This document shows, piece after piece, positions 19,320 to 35,194 of a stretch of DNA of 64,000 bases (the stretch's first letter is position 1; every line of letters starts with the position of its first letter). Made by a program: the position numbers and the translations under genes. Source of the DNA: Anoplopoma fimbria (Eukaryota > Chordata > Actinopteri > Perciformes > Anoplopomatidae); contig NC_072456.1 in NCBI RefSeq assembly GCF_027596085.1, positions 23,580,218 to 23,644,217 on the forward strand, read 5' to 3'. The notes beneath the pieces were generated by a model that saw only the letters and a program-made list of their open reading frames with translations, was not told where the DNA came from and searched no databases.

Positions 19320-19805
19320 ACGTATCTCAAATTGATGACTTAGTACCTGAAAATAATTGCTTAGTATCTCAATACAATGACTTAGTGAGCAACGTTCTCA
19401 ATATCTTGACTTAGTATCTAAATAAATGACTTACTATCCCACATAAATGTGTGAGCATCTCAAAATATTGCAGTATTTCAAATTATTATCTCAAATTAAC
19501 AACAAAGTATCTCAAATTGATGACTTTGTATGTCAATATAATGACTTAGTATCTCAAAATAATGAGAAACGTTCTCAATATTTGACTTATTATCTGAAAA
19601 TATTGACTTAGTATCTGAAAATAATGACAAACTTTCTCAATATTTTGACGTAGCATATGAAAATAATGAGAAAGTACCGCAATATTTTGACATAGTGTCT
19701 CAAAATAATGACTTAGTGTCTCTAAAACAATTATGAGAAACTAAGTATCTCAAAATAATGACTCAGTACCCTCAAAATAACGAGAATCTAAGTAACTCAA
19801 AATCG
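19320..19805. repeat. Degenerate tandem repeat, roughly 20-bp units
   Basis: The words TATCTCAAAATAATGAC and TTAGTATCT, with GAGAAACGTTCTCAATAT variants, recur about twenty times. Units are diverged by point changes and small indels. No long open frame runs through the array. Confidence 0.8.
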
Positions 19806-20117
19806 ATTTATAAGTAACTTTATTTGTCCACAGGTTATGCAGCAGTGGGATGCATACATTTAGCACACGTCAAACACATGAATACAACACTAAGACCAAA
19901 ATACCAAACAATAAATACAGTCAAAACACTCAATTACACAATAAGTTAAACTACCTTTCCCTCCTTCAGGAGGTTGATACCAGTGGGTTTAGAGGAGGGT
20001 TTTTAGTTATTGGTTTTAGCAGATGGAAGTCTGAGGAGGGTTCCAGGTGGCAGAAACTGAAACTGTAGATGTAAAGGAAGTAAAATCAATCCATAGGAAT
20101 GATTGAGGATTGTGGTG

Positions 20118-20345
20118 AGACTAAAAATACTCAGTCACAGTTTTTCTTCTTTGGAATTGTTACCACTTGTTGTGAGAAACGCAACAACCCTCCCTGACTC
20201 AAGAGGAATGTAAATGGGCCTTTGACTCTCAGGTAGAAGTCTGACATGCAGGAGGTCAGTGAGTCATGAGGGGGGGGGCTGAGGTTATGGAGGGCTTTGT
20301 AGCTGAGGAGGAGAAAGTCAAGTCGAATCACAGGTTGCATGAGTT
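20118..20345 (-). mobile_element. Decayed LINE reverse-transcriptase C-terminal remnant
   Basis: The minus strand encodes the fragment LDFLLLSYKALHNLSPP, close to the LVYKALNGLAPPY motif found after the RT domain of many fish non-LTR elements. The frame degenerates after about 25 residues. Superfamily not assigned. Confidence 0.45.
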
Positions 20346-20635
20346 GTGAGTATTTCAGAATGATTTTCTATTTTAGGCTGTTTAGATGAAAGAAAGGACA
20401 TCAGAACTTATAATTCATTATAATCTCATGACCCCATATGAGGGTCTCAACCCCTAGGATGGGAACACTTGCTCTAAAGACACATTTTCTGTGGAAATTA
20501 TTATTTGAATGGGATCTTGTAATGATGTGAATCTAGATTTTTTTTCACAGTTTTTATAAAACTGCACTCTGTATTGTGTCAAATGATAGGAATTAAACAT
20601 TTTATTAACACAATTTATTGGTGTTTTAAAGCCGT

Positions 20636-20918
20636 TAAATGGTCTTGTGTAGCACTTTTCTAGTCCTCAAACCACTCAAAGCGCTTTAACACTACATGTC
20701 ATCATTCACCCATTCATACGTTGATGGCAGGGGCTACCATGCAAGGTGCCACCTGTCCATCAGAACTCTAACTAGCATACTCATTCATACACCAATGGGA
20801 GCAACTTGGGGTTAAGTGTCTTGCCAAAGGACACATCGACTACTGGAGAAGGGATCAAACCACCGATCCTCTGATTGGAGGACGACTCTGCTCTACCACT
20901 GAGCCACAGTCACCCCAT
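20636..20918 (-). mobile_element. tRNA-derived SINE
   Basis: Read on the minus strand, the element starts GGGGTGACTGTGGCTCAGTGG, of which TGGCTCAGTGG fits a pol III A box. About 45 bp later GGTTTGATCCC fits a B box. The 3' part ends AAAGCGCTTTGAGTGG and AAAAGTGCTACACAAG, a tail shared by many fish retroposons. Length is about 280 bp. Confidence 0.75.
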
Positions 20919-21789
20919 GGTTACAACACTATTTATTTGTATCTCATCTCACAACATGTTCTGAAAGGTAATATCTGAGTTCTTAAAGGAGAACATCAAG
21001 AGCTTTCTAATAAAGGATCATCTAATCAATAATTTCATGTTGTGCTAAGTATTATTAGATCTATAAAAAGCAGTGTTGTGCATTAACGGTGTCTGTACAT
21101 CAGCGTGGCGTTCAGGTTCAATAGACCTTCAAGTTTCAAGTATGTTGGCTGACATTCACTCTGCTGCAGTGTCCTTTGGTAATTAACCAAATCCCCACAG
21201 ATCAATTAAGTGTCATATATCTATATGTTTAGTGCCTCAGCTTCACGACTATATGACAGCTGCCTCTCTCCTACATCATAGTTAAATTCTGCTGTTTTGT
21301 TTACATCAGTGAGGATTAATTCCCGTTTAATTTCATTGTTAAACTGAACCGTTTTCTAAGGTTGTGAACTGAAACCATAAATGTATTTCAGTCCACCTCT
21401 GCACATACAGGCCTATGAGTCGGAAAAAAAGAAATTACAGGACTACCTAACAATAGGCTATAATTTGTTACAACACCACCGCAAGTTACAGCTCCCCGAA
21501 AATAACCAGAGTTCAATCAGCAACTCTGATAGTCTCAACAAACAGTTAAGCTTCAAAGGAGGGGGCTAGGCTGCCATATTAGATTGCACACGGTTATTAT
21601 TGTGTTCACCTGCTGCGCATGTCAAATAAAAAACACACATATTAATCATAATCACAGACTCTTATACAATATACTCGCATGTCCAAGCTGCTGCATAGCT
21701 CACGGTAGACTTGCTTTTATTATTACATATAGAGAGTTTATTAGTTATCACTGGGTTTCACTGATGAAAGTGAATGGAGGTGACAGAGG

Positions 21790-21825
<36 letters not shown>
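21790..21825. repeat. Poly(A) tract of 36 bases
   Basis: A pure A run followed by GAAAAGG. No obvious retrogene precedes it. Confidence 0.9.
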
Positions 21826-21827
<2 letters not shown>

Positions 21828-22054
21828 AAAGGTGAGGAATAAAATGCTCAAAAGCAAAGAGAAGACACTAATGGAAAACAGACATGCTGTCAGCTTTATA
21901 GATATATTTAGAGGTAATAACTGAATCACTGCATGAGCTGCATTATTGACTATTTTTGGGACGTGACACAATGCACTCCTAAATATAAGACGGCGCCAAA
22001 TTTATTAGCACAGATCATCTGTGGAAGTGGGGACAACAACTCTATTTCTCTCTC

Positions 22055-22075
22055 AAACACACAAACACACACACA

Positions 22076-22156
<81 letters not shown>
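22055..22156. repeat. (CA)n microsatellite
   Basis: About 50 CA units with two AAA interruptions near the left end. Confidence 0.95.
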
Positions 22157-22158
<2 letters not shown>

Positions 22159-22537
22159 TGCACAAACACACACATAATTAGAGATCCCCGAGAGGTAAAC
22201 TGTGCATCTGATGCAATAGTTAGCAACATCCCTGCAGACCGCCTCAGCCTTTACCTCCAGGATTCATGTGTGTGGGCTCCATCAATCCGACAGAGAATAT
22301 AGTGCCCCCCCCCCATCTGTAAATACAGCTAATCTTCTGTAGCTAAGGGGGAATTTATATATTTCCTCAATGCAAGTGTGTTCTTTTTTATACGTTTATC
22401 CTAAACACAGAGAGAACTCCATCAACCCGGAACAGTGAAGGTTGAATTACAACCATATTACTGATAAAACACACAAGGCAAAAAAGCAGAGAGAGACAGA
22501 TTAAGGTGCCTTTGAGAACTTTCCGTATCAAGTCCAT

Positions 22538-22569
<32 letters not shown>

Positions 22570-23830
22570 TCATTTTCCTGAAACTTCTCACTTCTGCTTT
22601 CGACAAGATCAGCCGCGGCCCTTTTAGAGCATGTGGTGAGGCTGTCGAATTCAGAAATAGCCTCCATGGTCAGTGTACATGTGTGAGAGCAATTGTTCAC
22701 ATTGTGTACCTTTATAGAAGCAGTCTTATCTACATCTCAACAGAATAAAGGCTACACCTTTACTAACACCCCCCCCCCCACCCCCCGTCCACCCTCCCCC
22801 ATCAAACCCCAACCTCTAACAGAACAATAAGGCCTCTGTAACACAAGTCACACACTTGAAGTTAAGGTGTTTGCGGTCCGGCATATGTCTATATAAAGAT
22901 AATATAAAATGTTAATTCTATGAAATATGGCAGATCCTGTACAAGTTACTTCTTCTATAACATGGTTTCATTATTCACTTAAACGTATAGGTTTACTGTC
23001 CTTTATTGTGAAATAAGTGGATGCAATGAGAATAAAAGAGCATCCAAGGTAAACTGTGCATGTTTCCATGGCAAAGCTAATTAGATTCAGAGAGTCCGAG
23101 GAGCTGCACGAGGAATAAAAGGTTGTATTCTACAATGAAGAGGGGGTCAGCTGAGGCGGCCGCTGCTGCAAATTCCTCAAAAGTTATAGCTGTAATGCAC
23201 ACCAGCCGAGGTCTCATCTTGCACTGGAATAACTTCAGGACTTGGATCCACATATATAGTTTGCTTTTATTTTATCATGGCAGTTGTTTCTTTTAGTGTT
23301 TTGTGAGCAGACAATCAAATGGCCTGTTGAAAAGTAGCCCACTATGTAATCCTTTAATCACTTTATGAGGATAAAAGGATCATATCATAGGAAGTAGGCT
23401 AATCTATTAGCACAGGGGATGCAATATGGACATATTTTGGTAATTTGAGGTCTATTTTTCTTTTGGAGTAGCCTAGAAGTTGATGTATTTAAGAATACTT
23501 TCTGTGCATTTTTCCACATTATTAATAAAATGCAGTTTAATGAGGCAGACGTTGTAACTTTGCATATGTGTGTCTGCCTGTCCTGTCCCGGTGTTTTGGG
23601 CTCGGTCAGTGAGCTTCCTCCCTCCCAGGAGCGCGTCCACGCATTGTTTCCGAGGATCCAGGAGAGAGAGAAAAAAAAGTCCATTGTTGTTGCGAACTTT
23701 TTAATCTGGGGGGGATTTAAAGCACATCACATGGTCAGACTGAGCAGCAGGGCTGCACCACAACAGGGAAAAAAGTCAAAAAAACTGCTGCATGTTGGGG
23801 AGGAAACTATTCATCCCGACAGAACCGAGG

Positions 23831-23836
<6 letters not shown>

Positions 23837-23869
<33 letters not shown>

Positions 23870-23974
23870 ACTTTATTCCCCATCTTTCTGGGAGTTTAAC
23901 ACCAGTGGAGAAGTTTTTAAATCAAAAAATCCAACCGGGAAGGAGACACTTTTTTTTTTTTTTTTTTTTTTTTT
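23837..23974. repeat. Two long T tracts just upstream of the tmem221 start
   Basis: T runs of about 26 (23837-23862) and 25 bases (23950-23974) flank an 87-bp unique segment. The tmem221 ATG is at 24010, so both tracts lie in the likely promoter or 5' UTR. Confidence 0.85.
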
Positions 23975-24009
23975 ATTCTCTGGAGAAACCCTGAGAATTA
24001 GGATTAATT

Positions 24010-28303
<4,294 letters not shown>

Positions 28304-28800
28304 CATGAAGGAAGCTGAGCTTGTGGTTAAAGACACTGCTGATCTGTGAGCGTCAAGTTCAAGAGGACTGCTAACACGAGTTTCATTTCAAACAGATATA
28401 GAACTGTGTGTGTGACCTGTTCTCAGTATGTTCATCCTAGCTGATCGCAGACAACATGGGACACAGATTAAAAAAAACATACCCAAGTTTTCAACTTTAT
28501 CAACCGATTTATCCTGTTCAGATTATAAAGAATTTTTCATTTGATGAAAAAACATATTGAACACAACTTTTGAATCATTTGTAGTGTTTTGGTGAATGAC
28601 CTTGATTTAAATCTCACCAGTGTTGCCCAAGTATCAATCTGGAAAATGTATAGCTTTAATTGTAATAATGTGAATACTTTATTCTGCTGTATATGGTGGC
28701 TTTTTGCCAAATATTTGTGCACAATGTGCAGATGTGTTTTTGTTATGTTTTGTTCGATATTTCATGTCAACCAATTAATAAATATTAGAAAATATAATTC
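28304..28800 (+). other. tmem221: 3' UTR of tmem221 with poly(A) signal
   Basis: AT-rich sequence after the stop, with AATAAA at 28777-28782. This is the first canonical signal on the plus strand that I noticed after the stop. Confidence 0.6.
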
Positions 28801-29889
28801 AGTTTAAAAGCAGGATGTTTTTCAAGACTTAAAAAAAGAGATTAAAATAATGTTTACAAAAAAAAATTTAAATGCACATTTCAATAATTTCAGTAAAAGA
28901 AAATATATAATACAGGCCTGAATGTGATTAAATCATGTCTGGAGGAAATACTAACCTTGGACACCTCAGTCCAGAGGTCATGAGGAAGTGGAAGGGGCAT
29001 GTGGAGCGGAGACAAGGGGACTGGGAGGGGGGGTCACATCATGTAAGCTTCATGCAGGTGTCAGTGGGGGAAATAAAAAGACAGAAAAGACAAAATAAAA
29101 CTGAAAACATGAAGATCCCATTAACTACAAAAGAGTCAATATTTTGCAGTTATTGGGCTATTAAAGTGAAATGAAAAAAATATGCATTTGCTGATGTCCC
29201 AAAGTATTAACTGATACAAATTATTATAAATAAAGTATTAAATAAAACAAACTGAAACAAAGTTTAAATATGAACAAAGGTATGATGTGCTGCAAAGAAT
29301 GAATACAAAGCAACCAAGTCACTTTTGTCTCTCACTTTGAGGCAATGATGCAAAGAGATTTGGGAAAATGTGAAAGTACAAGTGGACCTTTGACACTTTT
29401 GGGGTTGAAAAAAGTATATCCTTGAACTAACTGTATTGTTCAGATATTGACAAAAATGATGTCAATGACGTTTTTTGTTTGGACCAATAATTGTGTAGGA
29501 ACACCTCTAATGATGACTGTCCCTTGTCCAAATGTAACAGGAAACAAACCTTGCTACATGCACAAGTATAACCGTGACACTTGAGAGATGAGGGCATTAC
29601 GTTTTTTAAATTAATATTATTTATATGTTCCATTACTTCTCAATTAACCTTTCAAATGTAATATACCCACAGGATTTGAAAAATTTGGAGTTGCATTCCT
29701 GTGGGGAAGCTTTAAACATGTGTCGTATATGAAAGAGATAGAAACCAGCCACGAGAACTAACTGTGCCGGTGTTGGTGTACATCTAAATTGAAACATTTT
29801 GTTGCTTTCTATCAGAAGTCCTTTTCTTTCATATTTCCCCCCCTACACTTTGATCACCACCGGGTCTCAGTCATGTTCACTGCTGCCTC
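28801..29889. other. Interval between convergent tmem221 and borcs8 3' ends
   Basis: AT-rich unique sequence with no coding exon and no repeat that I recognise. The right part is probably borcs8 3' UTR on the minus strand. No clear AATAAA was found for borcs8 by eye. Confidence 0.4.
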
Positions 29890-32194
29890 CTACCTGCGTC
29901 CTTGAGAGTTGTTTATCTGTTCCTTCATGCTGATGGCTTGACGGAGGAGGCCGTCGATGTTTTTGAAGTACAAGCTGCTGTTCGTCATGCTCTTCACGGC
30001 ACTGCAAAGAAATAAAATAAAATCAATGCAAGTCATAGCAGCAATGACTTGACAGCAGGATTCTGCAGATATGTAGGCCTCTCTTCACCTGCATGCATAC
30101 TCTACAGAGTAGATGGCTCCTTGACTCTGCTCCTCCCAGCTCTGCATGTCAGTCTGTATGAGGAATAATAAAAAAAAAATAATACTAAGATCAAACATTC
30201 AGGAAAATGTAAAACAACAACATTCTTAGTTGGAAAAAATACACAAACGCAAGCCTGTTCGGGTGGGTTATTAAAAGATTTTTAAACTGAGGCACTGAGC
30301 TAAAACAGTAAAAGAATGATCCCTTTTTATTTTAAGCCTGGAGTGTGGACATTTTAACAACATTTGATACTCTGATCTGAGGGGTCTCAGAGCAGAATGA
30401 GGGGTCAAAAGTTTTGAAATGCAAAGCGCAGCAATACCATGAAGGGATTTATAAATAATCAACGGAATCTTTAATTTAATTCTGTAACGAGTGTTGGGGC
30501 CAGTGTAAAAAGACCCCGAAGTCTTGCTGCTGCATTCTGAACCAACTGCAGCCGGGCAACTGCTTCATCGTTTAGGCAAGTAAATGATGGATTACAGAAG
30601 TCAAAGAAAGAGGGAATGAGGGTTTTTCAACTATATCTTTGGGGAGCATTGACAGAAATAAATGCAGATAATGAGAGAAAGTAATAGAAAGAAATAACAG
30701 GAGGTACAGTACCAGTCAAAAGTGTTGACACCTTCTCATTCAACTACTTTGAAGATATCATTTGTTTGTTTAAAATATAAAACATAATTCTGAAAAACCA
30801 TTGAATTTGTCCAAACTTTTGAGCATTTGTTATTTTATTGTTTTTTACCCATGTGTCACATCCAAATTCCATAGTACCAGTGTTTCCTTTCATTCAAGTA
30901 CATTGTAGATTAATGACATCCAAACTATGAAGGAACACATATGGAATATTAAACAAACAAATGCTCAACAAACCAGAATATGTTTTATATTTTAGATTCT
31001 TCAAAGTAGTTGAATGAGAAGGTGTGTCCAAACTTTTGACTGGTGCTGTATAACAACAGTAATATGTATTGGGGTAGATTGTGCATAATTAGCTAAGTAA
31101 GCATCCTTTGTAATTAAAAATGTCTCCCCAATATGTTTTATTTATTTATTTATTTTGTTTTTCTTTCTGTCTTTGTCAAGGATATATGTTTTTATGCTGG
31201 ATCAACACTCCAAAAAAAACTAGTAGTTGGATGAGAAGGTGTCCAAACTTTTGACTGGTACTGTAAATTATTCATATAATAAGAGTAGTAAGAAGAGGAA
31301 AAAAAAAAAAAAAGCAATTATTATAATAGAATTATAATTATGAAATAGGGATAGTTATAGTAATGATACTCAGTGTTTGTCTGTATTCATATAAGATAAG
31401 ATAAGATAAGATAATCCTTTATTAGTCCCGCAGCGGGGAAATTTGCAGGCTTACAACAGCGTAGAGTAAAGTGCACACAAGAGACATAGTAGAAGAAGAC
31501 AAGCTAAAAAAATAAAATAAAATAAAACAAGAATTATAAATAAGCAATAAAAAAACAGTAGAAAAAACAACAATAACTGAAATATTATATTTACAGACAG
31601 AGAAAAAAACAACAACTATTTTAACTATTTTTAACTATTATTGCACAGTGTAATGTGTAATGTATTGCACAGGTTTTTATTGGCATGTTATTATTGTCAT
31701 GTGGTCATGTGGTCTGCTATAATAGAATATTGTGCACTTTTTGCATTTGGTTTTCCCCTCTAATTGGCTAATTGTTTTATATATTTAGTTGTTTTCCTCC
31801 AGCAACCTGTCACAGGGTAAATACCTTGTGTTGCACCAGCTCAGGCAGCGACCTCCTCACGTGTTCCTGCAGCCTGTAGAGAGCCACTGACGGCTCGTTG
31901 GCCAGCACGTACATGCTCTCCGTGAACTTATCAGACACTGTGTGGGCAAAGACGAACACACACATGCAGAGAATACACCACCCATGTTAGAAAAAGGAAA
32001 AAAAAACGCGAAACATCATGGGATATGGACGTATAACGATGTAAACAAAAAGCGCATAGGCGTTATAGCTGTAGCTTAGCGGCTACCGTAGGCTAACAGC
32101 TACTAGCACGCCAACAATGAGGTAAGTTGTTTTCCGATTTATTAATATAATATTTACCTCTTCTGACTTTTAATTGCATCTCCTGGTCCTCCAT
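29890..32194 (-). CDS. borcs8: BLOC-1-related complex subunit 8 (BORCS8, formerly MEF2BNB)
   Basis: Minus-strand exons: 32194-32158 (ATG), 31937-31825, 30153-30089 and 30001-29890 (TAG). They total 327 nt, or 108 residues, against 119 in human. The N-terminus MEDQEMQLK and the blocks DKFTESMYVLANEPSVALY, RLQEHVRRSLPEL, WEEQSQGAIYSVEYACSAVK and LLRQAIS are near-identical to mammalian BORCS8. The protein is an all-helical subunit of BORC, which recruits the GTPase ARL8 to lysosomes and so couples them to kinesins. All introns are GT-AG. The TAG stop overlaps a possible donor (CGCAG followed by GTAGG), so a longer alternative C-terminus is possible. It is head-to-head with rfxank, as in human. 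Confidence 0.93.
30268..30625 (-). mobile_element. Decayed LINE 3' part in borcs8 intron 3
   Basis: The minus strand encodes LIIYKSLHGIAALCISKLL, then LRPLRSEYQMLLKCPHSRLK, which match the post-RT region of fish non-LTR elements. The adjoining 30485-30620 carries CTGCATTCTGAACCAACTGCA, also typical of these LINE 3' regions. Frame is lost after about 60 residues. Confidence 0.6.
30715..31050. mobile_element. Tc1-type MITE in borcs8 intron 2/3 region
   Basis: The left end reads TACAGTACCAGTCAAAAGT and CACCTTCTCATTCAACTA. The right end is its inverse: TAGTTGAATGAGAAGGTG, then TTTTGACTGGTGCTGTA. TA dinucleotides flank both ends, as for Tc1/mariner insertions. At 336 bp it has no transposase. A lone third terminus lies at 31215-31265. 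Confidence 0.8.
31390..31730 (-). mobile_element. Rex1-like retroposon copy with (AAGAT)n end, borcs8 intron
   Basis: Starts with AAGATAAGATAAGATAAG, then CCTTTATTAGTCCCGCAGCG and GGGAAATTTGCAG. On the minus strand this is the 3' tail of a 5'-truncated retroposon with TATCT repeats. The same sequence recurs at 34.17 kb and 49.49 kb. Confidence 0.65.
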
Positions 32195-32560
32195 GGCACT
32201 GCTTGTGAGAGTCATAAAATAAAAACAACACAAAGCAGCTGTGTGCGAGAGTTATGTCAGCTGATTCTCGCTTCTTCCGTGTTTTTTTTTTTTGTTGTTG
32301 TCATGTGTCACACGATAACATTCCGGGCGGAAATAGCGACCATGAGACATCAGTTCCGCCCCTCGAAAAAGAAAAGTGCCAAACGATGTGATGCGTTACA
32401 CGGGTTGAATCAAAACGTAGAAAAAAAATAGTAGATTAATTAAGTAGATAATCAACTGAGGGGTAAGTAACTTTAATGCATATGGGAACACTTGGATTTC
32501 CATCAGGACCCACCGTGCAACTCGAAGCTATTTACTTTCAGTTTTCCCAAAAGGAAGTTA
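32195..32560. promoter_or_regulatory. Bidirectional promoter between borcs8 and rfxank
   Basis: The two start codons are divergent and 504 bp apart (32194 minus, 32698 plus). The interval has ETS-like sites (CTTCTTCCG at about 32271, TTCCGGGCGGAAAT near 32322), an inverted GC box (TTCCGCCCCTC near 32354) and no clear TATA box, as expected for housekeeping head-to-head pairs. The human genes have the same head-to-head arrangement. Confidence 0.6.
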
Positions 32561-32692
32561 ACGCAGATTAGATCTGCGGGGCTGGATGTGGTGAGTTAAC
32601 GATGCAATCTGCTTTTTAAAGTCATTTTGGCTACTTTTTTCTTGAGGGCAGTACTACTTTATCGAGCTGTTAATGTCTTGTTTGCTCTGCAG
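32485..32692 (+). other. rfxank: Untranslated first exon and intron 1 of rfxank
   Basis: A strong donor GTGAGT begins at 32591 after GGATGTG, and an acceptor TTTGCTCTGCAG ends at 32692, six bases before the ATG at 32698. The noncoding exon therefore ends at 32590. Its 5' end is not visible. Confidence 0.6.
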
Positions 32693-32697
32693 TGATC

Positions 32698-35194
32698 ATG
32701 GAGGCCAGAGATGATGAAGAGGTTGCAGATGTCCAACATAATGATTGTCCATCCGAGTCCAGAGATGAGAGGTCCAATGGTATCTGTGCCTTTTTATATT
32801 TAATATTCCACCATACATTTCTTCACATTTGTCTGTGTAACATCTGTCCCTCTATGTGTGCAGTCTTGGTATAATCAACTAAACAGTGTTGCTTTCACTG
32901 ACATGGCTGCTGTGTTGTTTTTTTTCTTCTTCTTGGGCCAGTGTCTCCAGAAAACATGGATGTGGATGATGAGGATTTGTTCACACACTCCACCACTCTG
33001 ACCAACAAGCAGCGTGGGAATGAGGTTACAGCACGCCCAGCAACTTTAGACTGTAAGTACTGGTGAAGATGCTCTGGTGGGAAAGGACTAACATGGTATC
33101 ATGGTGTTTAACAGTGTTGGGGGGGGAAACTACTTTGAAAGCACAGTTATTCAAGCTTCTAATGACTTCACACTGGAAGAAGTTTAACTACAGCAAAGCT
33201 ACCGGAGTGATAAATATAGTTTGTTTGACTAAAGCTACTGAGAAAAGTAGTTTAAACTACTCTGCAAAAAATAAACAAATTAGCATGAACAAACAAAACT
33301 ATATCAAAATATAATACAAAAGCAACAAATGCCACTCAATAGATTTTAATTGTGTGCCAACTAGTTCACAGGTCAAACATAAACCTAAAAAATTACAATT
33401 CCCCACAAAAAAATATTTAACCTGCAACTTTTCAGACCATTTGACCGACTTGAGAAATAATTAATTTGTCAGTTTTGTGACATCTTGTAACTTTGTAACT
33501 GCACAAAGGTGAAAGGTCAAGTGTGGGGTGGTGACTGCCTGACTAATGCATTGCAATAAAAGAGGGGGCTGGTCAAAGGGGGTTCAATTACAGTAGAGAA
33601 GCAATGGTAAAATGAAAAAAATATATATTGCCTTTCTTTTTATGGCCAAAAATGTTTGTAAGTTCAGTAGTAACTACACAAGAAATGGCAAAAAAGTAAT
33701 TTAACAACTTTCATCACTATGCAAATGTTAATGTTGTTGAAATACTATCAAACTACTGCAAAATGTAGTTTAAAAAAACTAGTTTACTCCCCAACACTTG
33801 TATTTTCATTATCTTGAGCGTATGAAGTTATTAAAACGTTTTTTCCCATCAGCTCTGTCCATCCACCAGTTGGCAGCTCAAGGCGAGGTTTCACAAGTAG
33901 CTGCACACCTGACTAAAGGTGAGAAATCTGGATGTCACCCAGCAGTGTAACAGAATGTCCGGCGTTAAATTGCACAACATTCCTACTGATGCAGCGTGTC
34001 CCGTTTTATTTTGCAGACATTTCACTGCTGAGCAAACAGGATGAGCGAGGCTTCACGCCCCTCATGTGGGCAGCGGCGTTCGGAGAGAAAGCTGTGGTGG
34101 ATTTTCTCTTGGAAAAGGTTAGAAGCGAGGGACTGCCATCTAGAAAGATATGTCAATATGCACTTTAAGATAAGATACAATAACATAATCCTTTATTAGT
34201 CCCACAGCGGGGAAATTTGCAGGATTACAGCAGCAGAGTGGATAGTGCAAAAAAAACAAATAAGAGACATAAGTAGAAAACAAGATCAAAACAAGTATAA
34301 TAAATAATAAATCACACAGTAAAGTATAAAGTAAAAAACAACAATAACTAAAATATTATATAAGCGGTCAGAAAGATTGTTAATATTGCACAGTGGATTT
34401 CACAGATTATTTATATTGCACGGTGGATATATTGGATTTATATTTTCAGTTTTTTGGTATGTGTGGTCTAATGTGAGCAGAGATTAAAAACAAAGTTTTT
34501 CACTGATGTTTATGGGATTGTTTTTCCTCCTTTAGGGCGCAGACCCCAAAACAATTGCACGGGAGCGAGAGAGCGCCCTGACACTGGCCAGCTCTGGAGG
34601 TTATGTGGACATTGTGGAGTCTCTTCTCAAACATGGAGTGGACATTAACACCTATGACTGGGTACATTGACTTTCTTTACGTCTGATATGTCATCAGATA
34701 TCAACAAGATGAACAAGTTATAGCAAGCCAACACACATTTACATTTAAATATAACTACAATGTGATCTCTGTTTTGTTTTTAATGGATAGTCTTGAATTT
34801 TTTTTTCTCAGAATGGTGGAACTCCTCTTCTTTATGCCGTGCGAGGGAACCACATCAAATGTGTAGAGGCACTCTTAGGTACATTACGTTTCTATGATGT
34901 AAAGTCCTGATCAATTCTGTCTGAATGCTTTATTCATTTCTGTACTCTCTTTAAGCCAAAGGAGCAGACATGACTATTGAGTCCGACTCAGGCTACAGTC
35001 CCATGGCCTTGGCTGTAGCCCTTGGACACAAAAAGAGTATGTATTGTTGTCCTATACTTGACAAATAGGTTTTTCTTTTCATAAAATGTTACTGTAAAAA
35101 TGTTTTGCTGAGTCTACATGTTTATTTATTTTGTCTCCTAGTTCAGAAAGTGCTGGAGGACCATATCCTGAAACTCTACAAGCCACCAACGTGA
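32698..35194 (+). CDS. rfxank: Regulatory factor X-associated ankyrin-containing protein (RFXANK / RFX-B)
   Basis: Eight coding exons: 32698-32779, 32942-33052, 33853-33918, 34017-34117, 34536-34661, 34812-34878, 34956-35036 and 35142-35194 (TGA). They total 687 nt, or 228 residues, against 260 in human; the difference is a shorter acidic N-terminus. Conserved blocks are [47 protein letters not shown] (about 95-110), [34 protein letters not shown] and EDHILKL. Ankyrin repeats cover about residues 95-220. With RFX5 and RFXAP it forms the RFX complex on X-boxes of MHC class II promoters and recruits CIITA in the nucleus. All introns are GT-AG. Confidence 0.96.
33110..33800. mobile_element. hAT-like non-autonomous DNA transposon in rfxank intron
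   Basis: The left end reads ACAGTGTTGGGG with AAACTACTTTG. The right end is the inverse, AAACTAGTTTACTCC with CCAACACTT. About 690 bp with no transposase frame. The CAGTGTTGGGGAGTAA terminus is common in fish and resembles hAT ends; the target-site duplication is unclear. Confidence 0.6.
34165..34480 (-). mobile_element. Rex1-like retroposon copy in rfxank intron
   Basis: AAGATAAGATACAATAAC, then CCTTTATTAGTCCCACAGCG and GGGAAATTTGCAGG, as at 31.39 kb. The body also shares the ATATTGCACAGTG motif. Orientation by its tail is minus. Confidence 0.65.

Noticed and set aside
20890..20918. Functional tRNA gene
   Set aside because: A and B boxes are present, but flanking sequence continues as a SINE body and no full cloverleaf was seen.
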